Assembly (NCBI RefSeq): GCF_000814025.1
Contig: NZ_JWLL01000006.1
Span: 1-64,000 of the forward strand
Length of the DNA: 64,000 nt
Origin: Tateyamaria sp. ANG-S1
GTDB lineage: Bacteria > Pseudomonadota > Alphaproteobacteria > Rhodobacterales > Rhodobacteraceae
Direction: 5' to 3'
Part shown: in pieces, positions 9,076 through 18,561 of the stretch
Numbering within the stretch: position 1 is the first letter of the stretch
Layout: each line of letters opens with the position of its first letter
Made by a program: the position numbers and the translations under genes
Notes under the pieces: model-generated
Told to the model about the DNA's origin: nothing
What the model saw: only the letters and a program-made list of their open reading frames with translations
Databases searched by the model: none

Positions 9076-9835
9076 ATGCGATGGTAACCAGCGTCAGCAA
9101 CACAGCCATCTCGCTCAGCACGCAAGTCGCCCCCAGAATATCACCCGTCTGCCCGCCAATCTTGGCCCGCGCGATCAGCCCCACCGCCAGTGCCACAGCA
9201 CCCGCGATGAGCGCAGCGAAGAGCCCCGGCATCCCGACCAAAAGCATGGCTCCGACCACCCCAATCAAAACTGCCACGATCACCGTCCCGAGCGACGCGG
9301 CCCCCACCGCATGTGACAACCCGCTGCTGCGCGCATGGGGCAGGGCCAGCATCAAGGGCGGCATCGCCGCGCGGCTCAACATCAGCGCGGCAACGATCCC
9401 CGCCCAGTTCACCTCCGCCAGCCCAATCCAGCGCAGGCCCATCACCACGATCAGCGCCAGCACGCCGTAGGCGCCAATGCGGCTGTCCTTCATAATCTCC
9501 AACCGTCGTTGACGGTTGTGCCCACCCCAAAGCCCGTCTGCCGTGTCGGCCAGCCCGTCTTCGTGCATGGCCCCGGTGAGCATGATGAGCGCGCCCAGCA
9601 GGATGCCCCCGACGGCCATCGTCGGAAGACCGAGCCCAGCCAGCGCGACGCCCAGCACAGACAGGATCAGGCCTAGCACCAGCCCGACCAGCGGGTAGGC
9701 CCAGACCGCGCGCGCGCCGTGGGCAAAGGCGTGATCGGGCAGCGGCGGCATTGGCAGGCGGGTCAGCAGCACAAGTGCTGCGGGAATGTCCCAGAGGTGC
9801 CCAAAGCGGCCCATGTCGGAATCATTCTGTTGCAT
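9074..9835 (-). CDS. cobS: Adenosylcobinamide-GDP ribazoletransferase (cobalamin synthase)
   Basis: A 253-residue polytopic membrane protein that joins adenosylcobinamide-GDP and alpha-ribazole in the last step of the nucleotide loop assembly of cobalamin. The family signature HEDGLADTADGLWGG is visible near residue 75, with its acidic metal-binding residues, and is preceded by LTRLPMP near the N-terminus. At least five hydrophobic helices follow. The start at 9835 (MQQNDSDMG) was chosen because a longer frame would run into the divergent cobT gene. cobS and cobT start 72 bases apart in opposite directions and probably share a regulatory region; no cobalamin riboswitch was recognised in that short gap. 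Confidence 0.93.
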   Translation of the reverse strand: MQQNDSDMGRFGHLWDIPAALVLLTRLPMPPLPDHAFAHGARAVWAYPLVGLVLGLILSVLGVALAGLGLPTMAVGGILLGALIMLTGAMHEDGLADTADGLWGGHNRQRRLEIMKDSRIGAYGVLALIVVMGLRWIGLAEVNWAGIVAALMLSRAAMPPLMLALPHARSSGLSHAVGAASLGTVIVAVLIGVVGAMLLVGMPGLFAALIAGAVALAVGLIARAKIGGQTGDILGATCVLSEMAVLLTLVTIA

Positions 9836-9907
9836 GTCCGGTCCTGACTTGCGGGTGCGCCCCGTTTGGGTAAAGACCGGTGCACCAACAGGCAAGGACG
9901 ACATTCC

Positions 9908-10915
9908 ATGAGCTTCGACAGTTTGGATGCGCTGCGCGCGCTTTTGGCCGACATGCCCGGTCCTAACGAGGACGCGGCAGCGGGGGCGGCAGATCGCAAC
10001 GGGCAGCTGACCAAACCGCCCGGCGCGCTCGGGCGGCTCGAGGATCTGGCGCAGTGGTATGCGGGCTGGCGGGGCAATCCCCGGCCGTCGATTGAAGCGC
10101 CGCAGGTTATTGTCTTTGCGGGCAACCACGGGGTTGCGGCGCGGGGCGTGTCAGCCTTTCCGCCCGAGGTCACGGTGCAGATGGTGGCGAATTTCGAACA
10201 TGGTGGCGCGGCCATCAACCAGCTTGCCAAGACCTTTGGCGCGCGGATGGATGTGGTGCCACTGGATCTGGAAACGCCCACTGCGGATTTCACCGAAGGC
10301 CCTGCGATGACAGAGGCAGAGGGTGTTGCCGCACTTCGCGCGGGATGGGACGCGGTGGATGAAGGTGCGGACCTTTTGGTCGTGGGCGAGATGGGGATCG
10401 GCAACACGACCTCGGCTGCCGCCATTGCGACGCGGCTTTTTGGCGGCGATCCGGGCGACTGGACGGGCCGTGGCACCGGGGTTGAAGGCGATGCGCTGGC
10501 GCTGAAGGTGCAGGTCGTGGCTGACGCGCTCGCGACCCATGGGGCGGCGACGGACGGGCTGGGCGTACTGATGCGTATGGGTGGGCGTGAGCTCGCTGGG
10601 ATGGCGGGTGCCATCGCGCGGGCGCGCAGCTTGCGTATCCCGGTGATTATGGACGGTTTCATCTGCACGGCGGCTGCCGCCTGTCTGGAAAAGACGCAAG
10701 CGGGGGCGCTGGATCACGTGGTGGCCGGGCACCAGAGTGCCGAGGGGGCCCATGGCCGGATGCTGGAAGCTCTTGGAAAAGAGCCTTTGCTGTCCCTTGG
10801 ATTGCGCTTGGGCGAAGGCTCCGGGGCCGCACTCGCCATTGGGGTGCTCAAGGGCGCGATTGCATGCCATTCAGGCATGGCGACCTTTGCCGAGGCGGGT
10901 GTGTCCGACGGGTAG
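9908..10915 (+). CDS. cobT: Nicotinate-nucleotide--dimethylbenzimidazole phosphoribosyltransferase
   Basis: A 335-residue enzyme that makes alpha-ribazole phosphate from 5,6-dimethylbenzimidazole and nicotinate mononucleotide. Family features are the N-terminal [19 protein letters not shown], the loop [17 protein letters not shown], the glycine-rich [13 protein letters not shown] and the C-terminal [13 protein letters not shown], where the Glu is the expected catalytic base. Translation starts at the ATG giving MSFDSLDAL; upstream in-frame sequence would overlap the divergent cobS leader. The product feeds the CobS reaction, so the divergent pair covers lower-ligand assembly of vitamin B12. 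Confidence 0.94.
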   Translation: MSFDSLDALRALLADMPGPNEDAAAGAADRNGQLTKPPGALGRLEDLAQWYAGWRGNPRPSIEAPQVIVFAGNHGVAARGVSAFPPEVTVQMVANFEHGGAAINQLAKTFGARMDVVPLDLETPTADFTEGPAMTEAEGVAALRAGWDAVDEGADLLVVGEMGIGNTTSAAAIATRLFGGDPGDWTGRGTGVEGDALALKVQVVADALATHGAATDGLGVLMRMGGRELAGMAGAIARARSLRIPVIMDGFICTAAAACLEKTQAGALDHVVAGHQSAEGAHGRMLEALGKEPLLSLGLRLGEGSGAALAIGVLKGAIACHSGMATFAEAGVSDG

Positions 10916-10976
10916 CGTCGGTGGGTGCTCTCTTGGCGTTGCCAATTCGCCCACCCGCCGACCCCGTGACGCGAGA

Positions 10977-12860
10977 CTACGCCCGCTTGGGTTCCTCTTG
11001 CCGCGCCGACAGGGCCGCTTCGAGCGATTGTTCGAGGCTTTTCGCCCGTTCGACATAGGCGTCGTTCTTGGAAGCCGGGATGTTCGGGTCCCAGACCTCG
11101 GCCAATTGCCGGACGGCATCGCGGTCGTGGGCGTAGAAGACCCGTTCAGCTTCCGCCGCTTCGTAATCCGTGAGACCTAATTTTTCGAGCGCGTAGCGTC
11201 CGGCGCGAAGTGAACTGTCAAACATCTCGCGCACGATGTCGTCTGCTCCCGCCTGATAGAGCCGGTACACATGCACCCGATCATAGGCGCGGGCGATGAT
11301 GTGGATGTCGGGCCGGGTCTTGCGGGCGTAGGCGACAAGCCGGGTGGCCGCGTCCTTGTCATCGAGCGCCACGACAAGGATGCGCGCGGTGTGCAGGCCC
11401 GCTGCATGCAGGATGTCGGGGCGGCTGGGATCGCCCAGAAACCCCTTGAACCCGAAGCGGCGCATCAGCGCGATGGTTTCCATGTCGTGATCGAGCACGA
11501 CGGTGTTGAAGCCGGAGCCTTGCAGCAGCCGGTTCACGATCTGGCCGAAGCGTCCGATGCCTGCGATGATAACGGGCCCTTCCTCGTCAATGTCATCTGC
11601 TTCAATGTCGCCGCCGGCATCGCTCATGCGGCGTGATTGCAGCTCGTTTATGATAAAGAGCAGTGGTGTGATCAGCATGGTCAATGCGATGACCAGAAGC
11701 AGGGTCTCGGCGACGGATTGCGGGATGACACCCTGGGCGACGGAGAAGGCGACGAGGACGAAGCCGAACTCGCCCGCCTGGGCGAGGCCGAGGGTGAAGA
11801 GCCAGCGATCGCGGCCCCGGATCTTGAACGCGACGGCGAGGCAATAGAGCAGCGCGCCCTTGATCGCGATCACCAGGATCGCCATCGAGATGAGGGCGGG
11901 CCAGTCTTCGAACAGCAGGGTGAAGTTGATGCCTGCGCCAACGGTGATGAAGAAGAGCCCCAGAAGCAGGCCCTTGAAGGGTTCAAGGTCCGACTCAAGC
12001 TCGTGCCGGAATTCGGAGCTGGCGAGTACAACCCCTGCGAGGAATGCGCCGAGGGCGGGGGACAGGCCCACCAGCATCATCAGGAAGCTGATCGATACCA
12101 CGATCAGGAGGGCGAGAGCGGTGTACATCTCGCGCAGGTGGGCGGCGTGGATGAAGCGGAAGATGGGGCGGGTGAGGAAGACACCGGCGAGGATCACGGC
12201 GCCCACCGCCGCGATGGTAACGAGGGTCACGCCCCAGCCGGGCAGCCCTTCGACCAGGCTCATCGTGGCACCGTGGCCGTGGTCACCGCCGTGCCCGTCG
12301 CCATTGGCGCGGTAGATGGAGCCGTCGGCGTTCATCTGGACAGGAACCGTGGCGGCCAGCAGGGGCAGGAAGGCGAGGAAGGGGATGACGGCGATGTCCT
12401 GCGTCAGCAGCACCGAGAAGACGGAACGCCCGCCACTGGTTTGCATCAGCCCCTTTTCCGACAGGGTTTGCAGGACGATGGCGGTGGATGACAGCGATAG
12501 GGTCAGCCCGATGGCGAGCGCAATGCCCCACGGCTGGTGGTAGGCCATGGCCACGCCCATGATGGCCAGTGTTGACAGCACGATCTGCAGGCCGCCCAGC
12601 CCCAGCAGCTTGTGCCGCATGTCCCAGAGTGCGCGCGGTTCAAGTTCGAGGCCGATGAGGAACAGCATCATCACCACGCCGAATTCGGCGAAGTGTTGCA
12701 GGTCTTCGGTCTCTGCCCCGACAAGGCCCAGTACGGGGCCGATGGCGATCCCGGCGGCGAGGTAGCCCAGCACTGAGCCGAGGCCGAGCCGCGCCGCGAT
12801 GGGCACCGCGATCACTGCGGCGGCAAGGTAGATTGAGGCCTGGTAGAGAAAACTTTCCAT
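10977..12860 (-). CDS. CPA2-type cation:proton antiporter with TrkA-N domain (Kef-like)
   Basis: A 627-residue protein. The first ~380 residues form a cation/proton exchanger with about twelve membrane helices, including GLTLSLSSTAIVLQTL and LLTQDIAVIPFLA with its ion-site Asp. A His/Gly-rich loop (GDGHGGDHGHG) sits near residue 200 and could bind metal. The C-terminal region carries a TrkA-N/RCK NAD-binding domain, seen from GPVIIAGIGRFGQIVNRLL. This layout fits KefB/KefC-type potassium efflux systems. The start at 12860 (MESFLYQ) is preferred over a longer frame. Substrate ion and gating ligand are inferred from family only. Confidence 0.88.
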   Translation of the reverse strand: MESFLYQASIYLAAAVIAVPIAARLGLGSVLGYLAAGIAIGPVLGLVGAETEDLQHFAEFGVVMMLFLIGLELEPRALWDMRHKLLGLGGLQIVLSTLAIMGVAMAYHQPWGIALAIGLTLSLSSTAIVLQTLSEKGLMQTSGGRSVFSVLLTQDIAVIPFLAFLPLLAATVPVQMNADGSIYRANGDGHGGDHGHGATMSLVEGLPGWGVTLVTIAAVGAVILAGVFLTRPIFRFIHAAHLREMYTALALLIVVSISFLMMLVGLSPALGAFLAGVVLASSEFRHELESDLEPFKGLLLGLFFITVGAGINFTLLFEDWPALISMAILVIAIKGALLYCLAVAFKIRGRDRWLFTLGLAQAGEFGFVLVAFSVAQGVIPQSVAETLLLVIALTMLITPLLFIINELQSRRMSDAGGDIEADDIDEEGPVIIAGIGRFGQIVNRLLQGSGFNTVVLDHDMETIALMRRFGFKGFLGDPSRPDILHAAGLHTARILVVALDDKDAATRLVAYARKTRPDIHIIARAYDRVHVYRLYQAGADDIVREMFDSSLRAGRYALEKLGLTDYEAAEAERVFYAHDRDAVRQLAEVWDPNIPASKNDAYVERAKSLEQSLEAALSARQEEPKRA

Positions 12861-12987
12861 GGTGGACCCTGTCCTTGGCGGTCTTGTCCTCCACCATGCC
12901 GTGCTGCATTGGAAATACAACCCGACCCCTTGGTATGGGGCCGATTTTGCGGGTGCGGCGCGCCGGGCGCGCGATGCGTTGGCAGTT

Positions 12988-13443
12988 TTACGTGGGCAGC
13001 GGGCCGTCGCGTTTGAGCTGGTCCATCACGATCTGGCTGTGCACGCGGGCGACGGCGGGGTGCGGCAGCAGCACCTCATGGATCAGGACGTTGAGCGCGG
13101 CGAGGTCGGCGCAATAGACCCGCAGGAGATAGTCGGCATCGCCTGTCATGGTCCAGGCGCTTGTCACCTCCGGGCGCGTATCGATCAGGCGCGCGAAGCT
13201 GCTGGCGTGTTCGGGGCCATGAACGGCGAGGTGCACCTGGACGAAGCCCTGGACGCCGAGCCCCAGCTTTTTGGCGTCGAGCCGGGCGATGTAGCCCTGA
13301 ATGTAGCCTTCGGCTTCGAGCCTTTGGCGGCGGCGCCCAACCTGGCTGGCCGAGAGGTGCAGCATGTCGCTGAGTTCTTGTGCCGTCAGGTGCGCGTTCT
13401 TTTGCAGGGCGGCGAGCAGGCGGGTGTCGATATGGTCGAGCAT
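12988..13443 (-). CDS. Lrp/AsnC family transcriptional regulator
   Basis: A 151-residue Lrp/AsnC regulator with an N-terminal helix-turn-helix (DTRLLAALQKNAHLTAQELS...LSASQVGRRRQRL) and a C-terminal RAM ligand-binding domain (GFVQVHL, TSAWTMTGDADYLLRVYC). The start at 13443 (MLDHIDTRLL) matches the family; an ATG at 13473 would add ten residues. It is divergent from the 4-hydroxyphenylpyruvate dioxygenase gene, 136 bases away, which suggests it regulates that gene in response to an aromatic amino acid, as such pairs commonly do. That regulatory link is inference. Confidence 0.9.
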   Translation of the reverse strand: MLDHIDTRLLAALQKNAHLTAQELSDMLHLSASQVGRRRQRLEAEGYIQGYIARLDAKKLGLGVQGFVQVHLAVHGPEHASSFARLIDTRPEVTSAWTMTGDADYLLRVYCADLAALNVLIHEVLLPHPAVARVHSQIVMDQLKRDGPLPT

Positions 13444-13579
13444 GTGCGGGGCTTTCGCGGAAATTCGAGGCATTGTGCGGGAAACGTGCGTAAATGAAAA
13501 GATGTGCGCTTGAATACGCGCAGATGCCGCGGGCAAGAGCCGCCATATTCAGGGGTAACTCAGATTTGGAGGTCGTCCA

Positions 13580-14674
13580 ATGGGTCCGTTCCCGCACAAT
13601 GCCCCGAAATCCGTCATCAACGCCGAGAACCCGGCGGGCACGGACGGGTTTGAATTTGTTGAATTTGCCCATCCCGAGCCGGAGGAGCTGCGCGCGCTCT
13701 TTGCCCGGATGGGGTACGCTAAGGTGGCGCGGCATCGGTCCAAAGATATCGAGCTGTGGCAGCAGGGGGATATCACCTATGTGCTGAATGCCGAGGCGGA
13801 CAGTTTTGGGGCGCGGTTTGTGGAGGAACACGGGCCCTGTGCGCCGTCGATGGGCTGGCGCGTGGTTGATGCGCAGCATGCGTTCGAGCGGGCGGTACAG
13901 TTGGGGGCCGAGCCCTATGAAGGTGCTGGCAAGGTGCTGGATGTGCCTGCGATCTACGGGATCGGAGGCAGCCTGATCTATTTCGTGGATCGGTATTATG
14001 AGACGTCGCCTTACAACGACGAATATGAGTGGCTGGCGCAGTCGAAGCCGCGTGGCGTGGGGTTCTTCTATCTCGATCACCTGACGCACAATGTGCACAA
14101 GGGGAACATGGACACGTGGTTCCGGTTTTACGGAGACCTGTTCAACTTCAAGGAAATCCGGTTCTTTGATATCGAGGGCAAGTTTACCGGGCTGTTTTCG
14201 CGTGCGTTGACCTCGCCTTGCGGCCGTATCCGTATTCCGATCAATGAGGATCGCGGGGAGACGGGGCAGATCGTGGCTTACCTCAAGAAGTACAACGGTG
14301 AGGGGATTCAGCACATCGCGGTGGGGTCGGACGACATTTACGACAGCACGGATGCGATTGCCGAGAACGGTTTGAAGTTCATGCCGGGGCCGCCCGATGC
14401 GTATTATGATCTGTCCAAGGAGCGGGTCGCGGGGCACGAAGAGCCCATCGACCGGATGAAGCGCCACGGTATCCTGATCGACGGCGAGGGGGTCGTGGAT
14501 GGGGGTGAGACCAAGATCCTGCTCCAGATATTTTCCAAGACAGTGATCGGGCCCATTTTCTTTGAGTTCATACAGCGTAAGGGCGATGACGGCTTTGGCG
14601 AGGGGAACTTCAAGGCGCTGTTCGAGAGCATCGAACAGGAGCAGATCAACAATGGGGAACTGGCGGCTGAGTGA
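13580..14674 (+). CDS. hpd: 4-hydroxyphenylpyruvate dioxygenase
   Basis: A 364-residue non-heme Fe(II) dioxygenase that converts 4-hydroxyphenylpyruvate to homogentisate in tyrosine catabolism. It has the two vicinal-oxygen-chelate halves; the iron ligands are expected in FLDHLTHNV (His), GIQHIAVGSDD (His) and IFFEFIQRKG (Glu), all visible in order in the C-terminal half. The C-terminal GDDGFGEGNFKALFESIE is a family signature. A Lrp-type regulator is divergently transcribed. The other homogentisate pathway genes are not in the window. Confidence 0.96.
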   Translation: MGPFPHNAPKSVINAENPAGTDGFEFVEFAHPEPEELRALFARMGYAKVARHRSKDIELWQQGDITYVLNAEADSFGARFVEEHGPCAPSMGWRVVDAQHAFERAVQLGAEPYEGAGKVLDVPAIYGIGGSLIYFVDRYYETSPYNDEYEWLAQSKPRGVGFFYLDHLTHNVHKGNMDTWFRFYGDLFNFKEIRFFDIEGKFTGLFSRALTSPCGRIRIPINEDRGETGQIVAYLKKYNGEGIQHIAVGSDDIYDSTDAIAENGLKFMPGPPDAYYDLSKERVAGHEEPIDRMKRHGILIDGEGVVDGGETKILLQIFSKTVIGPIFFEFIQRKGDDGFGEGNFKALFESIEQEQINNGELAAE

Positions 14675-14675
14675 C

Positions 14676-14772
14676 CGGTTTTCGGCGCGAAAACCGTTTG
14701 GAATTTGGCGCAAACTCCGGTGCGGGGCGGTTTTCAGCGTCGGAAAACCACCGGAAACGGCAGCGGTTTCCG
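14676..14772. repeat. Three consecutive stem-loops between convergent genes
   Basis: Between the hpd stop and the convergent gene stop lie three hairpins: CGGTTTTC/GAAAACCG at 14676-14696, GGTTTTC/GAAAACC at 14729-14749 and CGGAAAC/GTTTCCG at 14752-14772. The arms resemble each other (GGTTTTC, GGTTTCC), so the block may be a repeated palindromic element as well as a two-way transcription stop. No long T-run follows the stems. Confidence 0.6.
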
Positions 14773-14773
14773 A

Positions 14774-17464
14774 CTAGTTCGGCATCTTGAGGATGAGGTT
14801 GCGGTTACCTTTCTGGTAGCGCAACTCGCTGTCGCCAATGGCCGACACACGACCGCCATCAAAGCGGTCGCCCACTGCGACTTTCTGATACCGCCCGTTC
14901 CGCAACCGGACCAGAGCCCGGCGGTTGGACGGTGTGCCATAGACTCCGATCAGGTTCACGCGGCTGAGGTTGATGGCGTTGCGCACGGTGGCCTCACGCG
15001 CGACAGACGCCGAGGAGGGAATGGACGGTGCAACCGTGCGCGGGGCTACAGCGGCCACTTGTTGCGGTGCGGTGGCTGCTGGGCGCGAGGCGCGGGCGAC
15101 GGTGCGCTCGAAATTGCGGGGGCGCGTTTGTGGTCGGAAAGACTGCGCTGTCGCCAGTGGACTGATGGGGGCAGCGGCTTCTGCGACGGCGGCGGCCACA
15201 GCGGCGGCGTCTGTTTCGGGATCAGGGGCGGCTTCCACCTCTTGCGGGGCGGCCGGACGCAAGCGGGGGCGCAGTTGCGCCAGTTCGGATCGTGACAGGC
15301 CGCCCAAGGTCGCGCGTTCGTTCTGTTCCACCAGGTTGCCGGGCCGTGCGCGCGGGCGCTGTTCTGCCAGTTGCTGCAGGTCCGGTGCGGGAGTGGCATC
15401 CGGCTCTTCTGGCGTGCCTGCCGCCGGATCGCGTGGATCTGCGGGTGGCACGAGGGGCGGGCGGCCCAGGAAAACGGTGAACCCGTCCGGGGTCAGCGCG
15501 CCCTCTTCGGTCGGGATCACCTTGCCATTGCTGTCAAATGCAAAGTCTGTTCCGGCGGCCGGGGGGGAGGCGACGTCTGGCAGGGCCACGTCGGTCAGAA
15601 ACCCCTCGGTCTCCGGCAATGCGATGGCGTCGAGTGCGGGGCTGACCGGATCGATGCCGGTGACATAGAGATCTTCGAGCTGGATCAGGCCGCTGGGCTC
15701 TTGCGGTACCTGCGGTGCCTTGGGCCAGATGCCGGTGACCGCATAGCGCGCCTCAAGCGCTGCCTGGTCCAGTTCGGGTTGTGCTGCCGGATCCGGTTGC
15801 GGGTTGCGCAGTGCGTCGAGAACGGCGGCATCTTCCGAGGTCAGGCCATCGGACAACCCCTCGTTCAGCGATGCGATGATCAGGTCATCCCCACCTTGGG
15901 CAGAGGGTTCCAGGTCCACCGTTGCGCCCACATCCTCGGCCAGTGACTGCGCAGTGTCGGCGGGCAGCGTGGAAGCCAGCGTACGCTCGCGTTTGGGAAA
16001 GAGCTTGGCCAAGCCGTCATCGAGGAAGACCGAGGCCCAGGCTGCGACACCTGCAAGGAACACCAGCAGGATGACTGTCAGGATGAGGCCAAGAAAGCGC
16101 GGCTTCCCACCCACTTCGACATCGCTGCGGGCCCCGAAGACAGTCATCTGCTGCGCTTCGGCAGTCGACGCGCTGGCTGTTGCTGTTCGTGCCGCGCGGT
16201 TGGGTGTGACGGTGTCTGTCGCAGCGGGTGTGTGGCGGGGTTTGCGGCGCGACAGGAAACCGGTCTTGCGCTTTGGTTCCTGTGGTGTTTCCGGCTCGCC
16301 CTGCACTTCTGCCGTGCCTTCGATCGGAGGGGCGGCGCGCAAACTCCGGGCCGCAATCTGTTGCGGGCTGAGAGACGGCGGTGGCGGCGTGTCCGAGGCT
16401 GGTTCCGTGATGGTCAGCCGGGGCGTTGCGGGCGTTTTTGGTGGGGTGCGTGTGACACCGCCAAGCGCAGTTGCGGGGCTAGCAAGGTCAGTGGGGCGGC
16501 GGCGCGTCGCAAAGCCGGTGAGCGATGGGCGTTCGTCGCTCTCGCTGTCATCTTTGGGTGGGGCTGACGGGTTTTCGTCGTCTATGTGGTTATCCGACTG
16601 AGAAGGCTTTGAAACCGCCTTTGGTCCGGTTTGGTCGGCAATAACCTTGGGCTCGTCCGCCAGAGGCTTCGGCAGGTCCGGCACCTTTTTGTTTGGCGAG
16701 TCCGGCGTCTTTTCCGATGTGTTCTGTGGTGGAACTGTGTCGCTATCACCCTTCAAAGGCAGGTCATGCGATGTCTCAACCCGGTCGTCTTCGCCGTCAG
16801 ATACGTTCGCGTCGTTTTGTTCTGTCGCGTCGTTTTCTGCTGTTGGTGCTTCTGCGGCAATGCTCGTACTTGGCTCGGCTTGCGTTAGTGTGGCCTGGGG
16901 TTCTTCATCGCCATTGAGATGCGGCAGCACAACAACGCGGATGCCGTCCGGTTCTACGCGGGCCTCTTCACCCAGGATCGACCGGGCATGGGCGGTTTCG
17001 CCGAAAAACGGCTCACCCAGAAAACCCGCATCTTGCGGTGCTGCAACGAAGCTGACCGGGTGGAACTCGTGCTCAACCGCGAACGCCTCTGCCTCGGCCA
17101 GCGTTTCGCGTGCGACAGCTGCAATATGGGATACTTCGCCCTCTGCCGAGATGTCGTAGGCCAGCGCTTCGACCGGGTAGGGCGTTGCGCCTTCGAGCGC
17201 GTTTTGTGCCGCCTCACGACGCGCCGCATCGTCCACGTGCCCGGTCTTTATGCTCAGATATTTAATCTGCTCGTCCGGGATGATCAGTTTCGTGCGCAGG
17301 CGCTCGGCCTTTACGTTCAGCGCCTTCTCGCGAAGTGCAAGTAGACCATCGGACAGACTGGGGGTGTTGACCGCGACTGACCCAATGTCTCGCCACCCCC
17401 CGGCTGCGCGATGCAGCAGGCGGATCCCGTCGAATGACAAGGAAAGCGCGAATTCAGGCTTCAT
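14774..17464 (-). CDS. Large membrane-anchored protein with pilus/secretion-like ends
   Basis: An 896-residue protein with three parts. The N-terminal ~170 residues (ALSLSFDGIRLLHRA, IIPDEQIKYLSI, DAARREAAQNALEG) look like the actin-like fold of PilM/GspL platform proteins. Residues ~170-450 and most of 490-820 are Pro/Ala/Asp/Glu-rich and probably disordered, separated by one transmembrane helix near residue 460-480 (FLGLILTVILLVFLAGVAAW). The last ~60 residues (LIGVYGTPSNRRALVRL, YQKVAVGDRFDGGRV) resemble the PilP/GspC periplasmic domain. Similar roseobacter proteins are often left as hypothetical. No other pilus or type II secretion gene is adjacent. The function is unknown; an envelope scaffold is a guess. 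Confidence 0.7.
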   Translation of the reverse strand: MKPEFALSLSFDGIRLLHRAAGGWRDIGSVAVNTPSLSDGLLALREKALNVKAERLRTKLIIPDEQIKYLSIKTGHVDDAARREAAQNALEGATPYPVEALAYDISAEGEVSHIAAVARETLAEAEAFAVEHEFHPVSFVAAPQDAGFLGEPFFGETAHARSILGEEARVEPDGIRVVVLPHLNGDEEPQATLTQAEPSTSIAAEAPTAENDATEQNDANVSDGEDDRVETSHDLPLKGDSDTVPPQNTSEKTPDSPNKKVPDLPKPLADEPKVIADQTGPKAVSKPSQSDNHIDDENPSAPPKDDSESDERPSLTGFATRRRPTDLASPATALGGVTRTPPKTPATPRLTITEPASDTPPPPSLSPQQIAARSLRAAPPIEGTAEVQGEPETPQEPKRKTGFLSRRKPRHTPAATDTVTPNRAARTATASASTAEAQQMTVFGARSDVEVGGKPRFLGLILTVILLVFLAGVAAWASVFLDDGLAKLFPKRERTLASTLPADTAQSLAEDVGATVDLEPSAQGGDDLIIASLNEGLSDGLTSEDAAVLDALRNPQPDPAAQPELDQAALEARYAVTGIWPKAPQVPQEPSGLIQLEDLYVTGIDPVSPALDAIALPETEGFLTDVALPDVASPPAAGTDFAFDSNGKVIPTEEGALTPDGFTVFLGRPPLVPPADPRDPAAGTPEEPDATPAPDLQQLAEQRPRARPGNLVEQNERATLGGLSRSELAQLRPRLRPAAPQEVEAAPDPETDAAAVAAAVAEAAAPISPLATAQSFRPQTRPRNFERTVARASRPAATAPQQVAAVAPRTVAPSIPSSASVAREATVRNAINLSRVNLIGVYGTPSNRRALVRLRNGRYQKVAVGDRFDGGRVSAIGDSELRYQKGNRNLILKMPN

Positions 17465-17625
17465 GTCTGGCCCATACCAATTGGTCGCGCGGATTGAAAC
17501 ACCCCGCGCCAGTGGGGCAAAGATAAAGCAGGTCTTTGCGCATGCAAAGAAAAAGCCGCGTGAGCTGCTTGTTCACGCCGGGCCGAGTATACAGCTTTAA
17601 CCATAGCATTGACGTGGAGGAATTT

Positions 17626-18309
17626 ATGAAACTGCCTTTTGCAACAGTCGCATTGTGGATGATGCTCGCCCCCTTTGCCGCAGCGCAGCAGGGCGAGATG
17701 CCGGTGTTGTCGGTGACCGGTGAGGGGCAGGTGGCTGTGGCCCCGGATATGGCCGTGATTTCGCTGGGTGTTGTGCATGTCGATGAGACTGCGGGTGCTG
17801 CCATGGCGCAGGTGAGTGAGGACGCGACGGCCCTGATCAACGCATTGTTAGAGCGTGGCGTGGCCGTGCGGGACATCCAGACCGCGCAGCTGAGTGTCGG
17901 GCCAGTTTGGAGTGCTTACGATTCAAATGAGCGTACCATCACCGGGTTCGAGGCCCGAAATACCGTACGGGTCCGTGTCCGCGATCTGGATGGGCTGGGC
18001 GAGATACTGGATGAGGTGCTGGCCGTGGGCGCCAACACGTTCAACGGGCTTAGCTTCGAGCTGCAGGATTCCAGCACGGTGGAGGCAGAGGCCCGTGCGG
18101 CCGCGGTGCGTGATGCGATGCAAAAGGCGGCCGAATTGAGTGGGGCCGCCGACCTGACGCTGGGTCCTGTTCTGAGCCTGAGTGAAGGTGTGGAGGGGCC
18201 GCGGCCGGAGATGTTTGCGGCCGCCGCCCGGTCTGCCGATGTGCCGATTGCAGCGGGCGAGTTGCTGGTCACGGCGCGGGTGTCGATGCAGTTCGCGCTG
18301 GAGCCGTGA
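17626..18309 (+). CDS. Exported SIMPL-domain (DUF541) protein
   Basis: A 227-residue protein with a signal peptide (MKLPFATVALWMMLAPFAAAQ) and a SIMPL/DUF541 domain, recognised from SVTGEGQVAVAPDMAVISLGV near the mature N-terminus and the C-terminal VPIAAGELLVTARVSMQF. Family members are periplasmic or outer-membrane-associated and linked loosely to stress tolerance; no enzymatic activity is established. The start has a GGAGG ribosome site 8 bases upstream (at 17617-17620) and directly precedes the signal peptide. It is divergent from the large gene on its left. Confidence 0.88.
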   Translation: MKLPFATVALWMMLAPFAAAQQGEMPVLSVTGEGQVAVAPDMAVISLGVVHVDETAGAAMAQVSEDATALINALLERGVAVRDIQTAQLSVGPVWSAYDSNERTITGFEARNTVRVRVRDLDGLGEILDEVLAVGANTFNGLSFELQDSSTVEAEARAAAVRDAMQKAAELSGAADLTLGPVLSLSEGVEGPRPEMFAAAARSADVPIAAGELLVTARVSMQFALEP

Positions 18310-18345
18310 TCCCAAGGCCGCGCTGATGCGCGACATCATGTTTTA

Positions 18346-18400
18346 GGGGCTCTGCCCCCGTCGCCGTTGGCGACGTCCCCGGGATTTTTTGAAACAGGGA
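18346..18400. repeat. Dispersed intergenic palindromic repeat, copy A
   Basis: This segment holds GGGGCTCTGCCCC, a hairpin CGTCGCC/GGCGACG at about 18359-18375 and then GGGATTTTTTGAAACAGGGA. The same modules occur in the opposite orientation at 59991-60046, and the GGGGCTCTGCCCC core again at 61202-61214. It lies downstream of the SIMPL gene and its T-run may also work as a terminator. Confidence 0.75.
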
Positions 18401-18561
18401 ATTCGGACGGGTCGATGCTGCGCTTAGGGTGGTGTGCGTGGTTCGCATGGCCGATGTTTGGCGCGTGTCGTGTCGTTTAAGCGCGCCGACGCTGTGTGGG
18501 TTTTGAAGCAGGACCGGGTAGGACAAAGGGCGCAGGTGGATGGCCTGCGCCCTTTCTGTGA

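Noticed and set aside
9836-9907. Cobalamin riboswitch between cobS and cobT
   Set aside because: The 72-base gap is too short for the element and no B12-box-like sequence was seen.
13076-14713. A long minus-strand frame spanning the hpd and Lrp genes
   Set aside because: It overlaps two well-supported genes in another frame and ends inside the Lrp gene.
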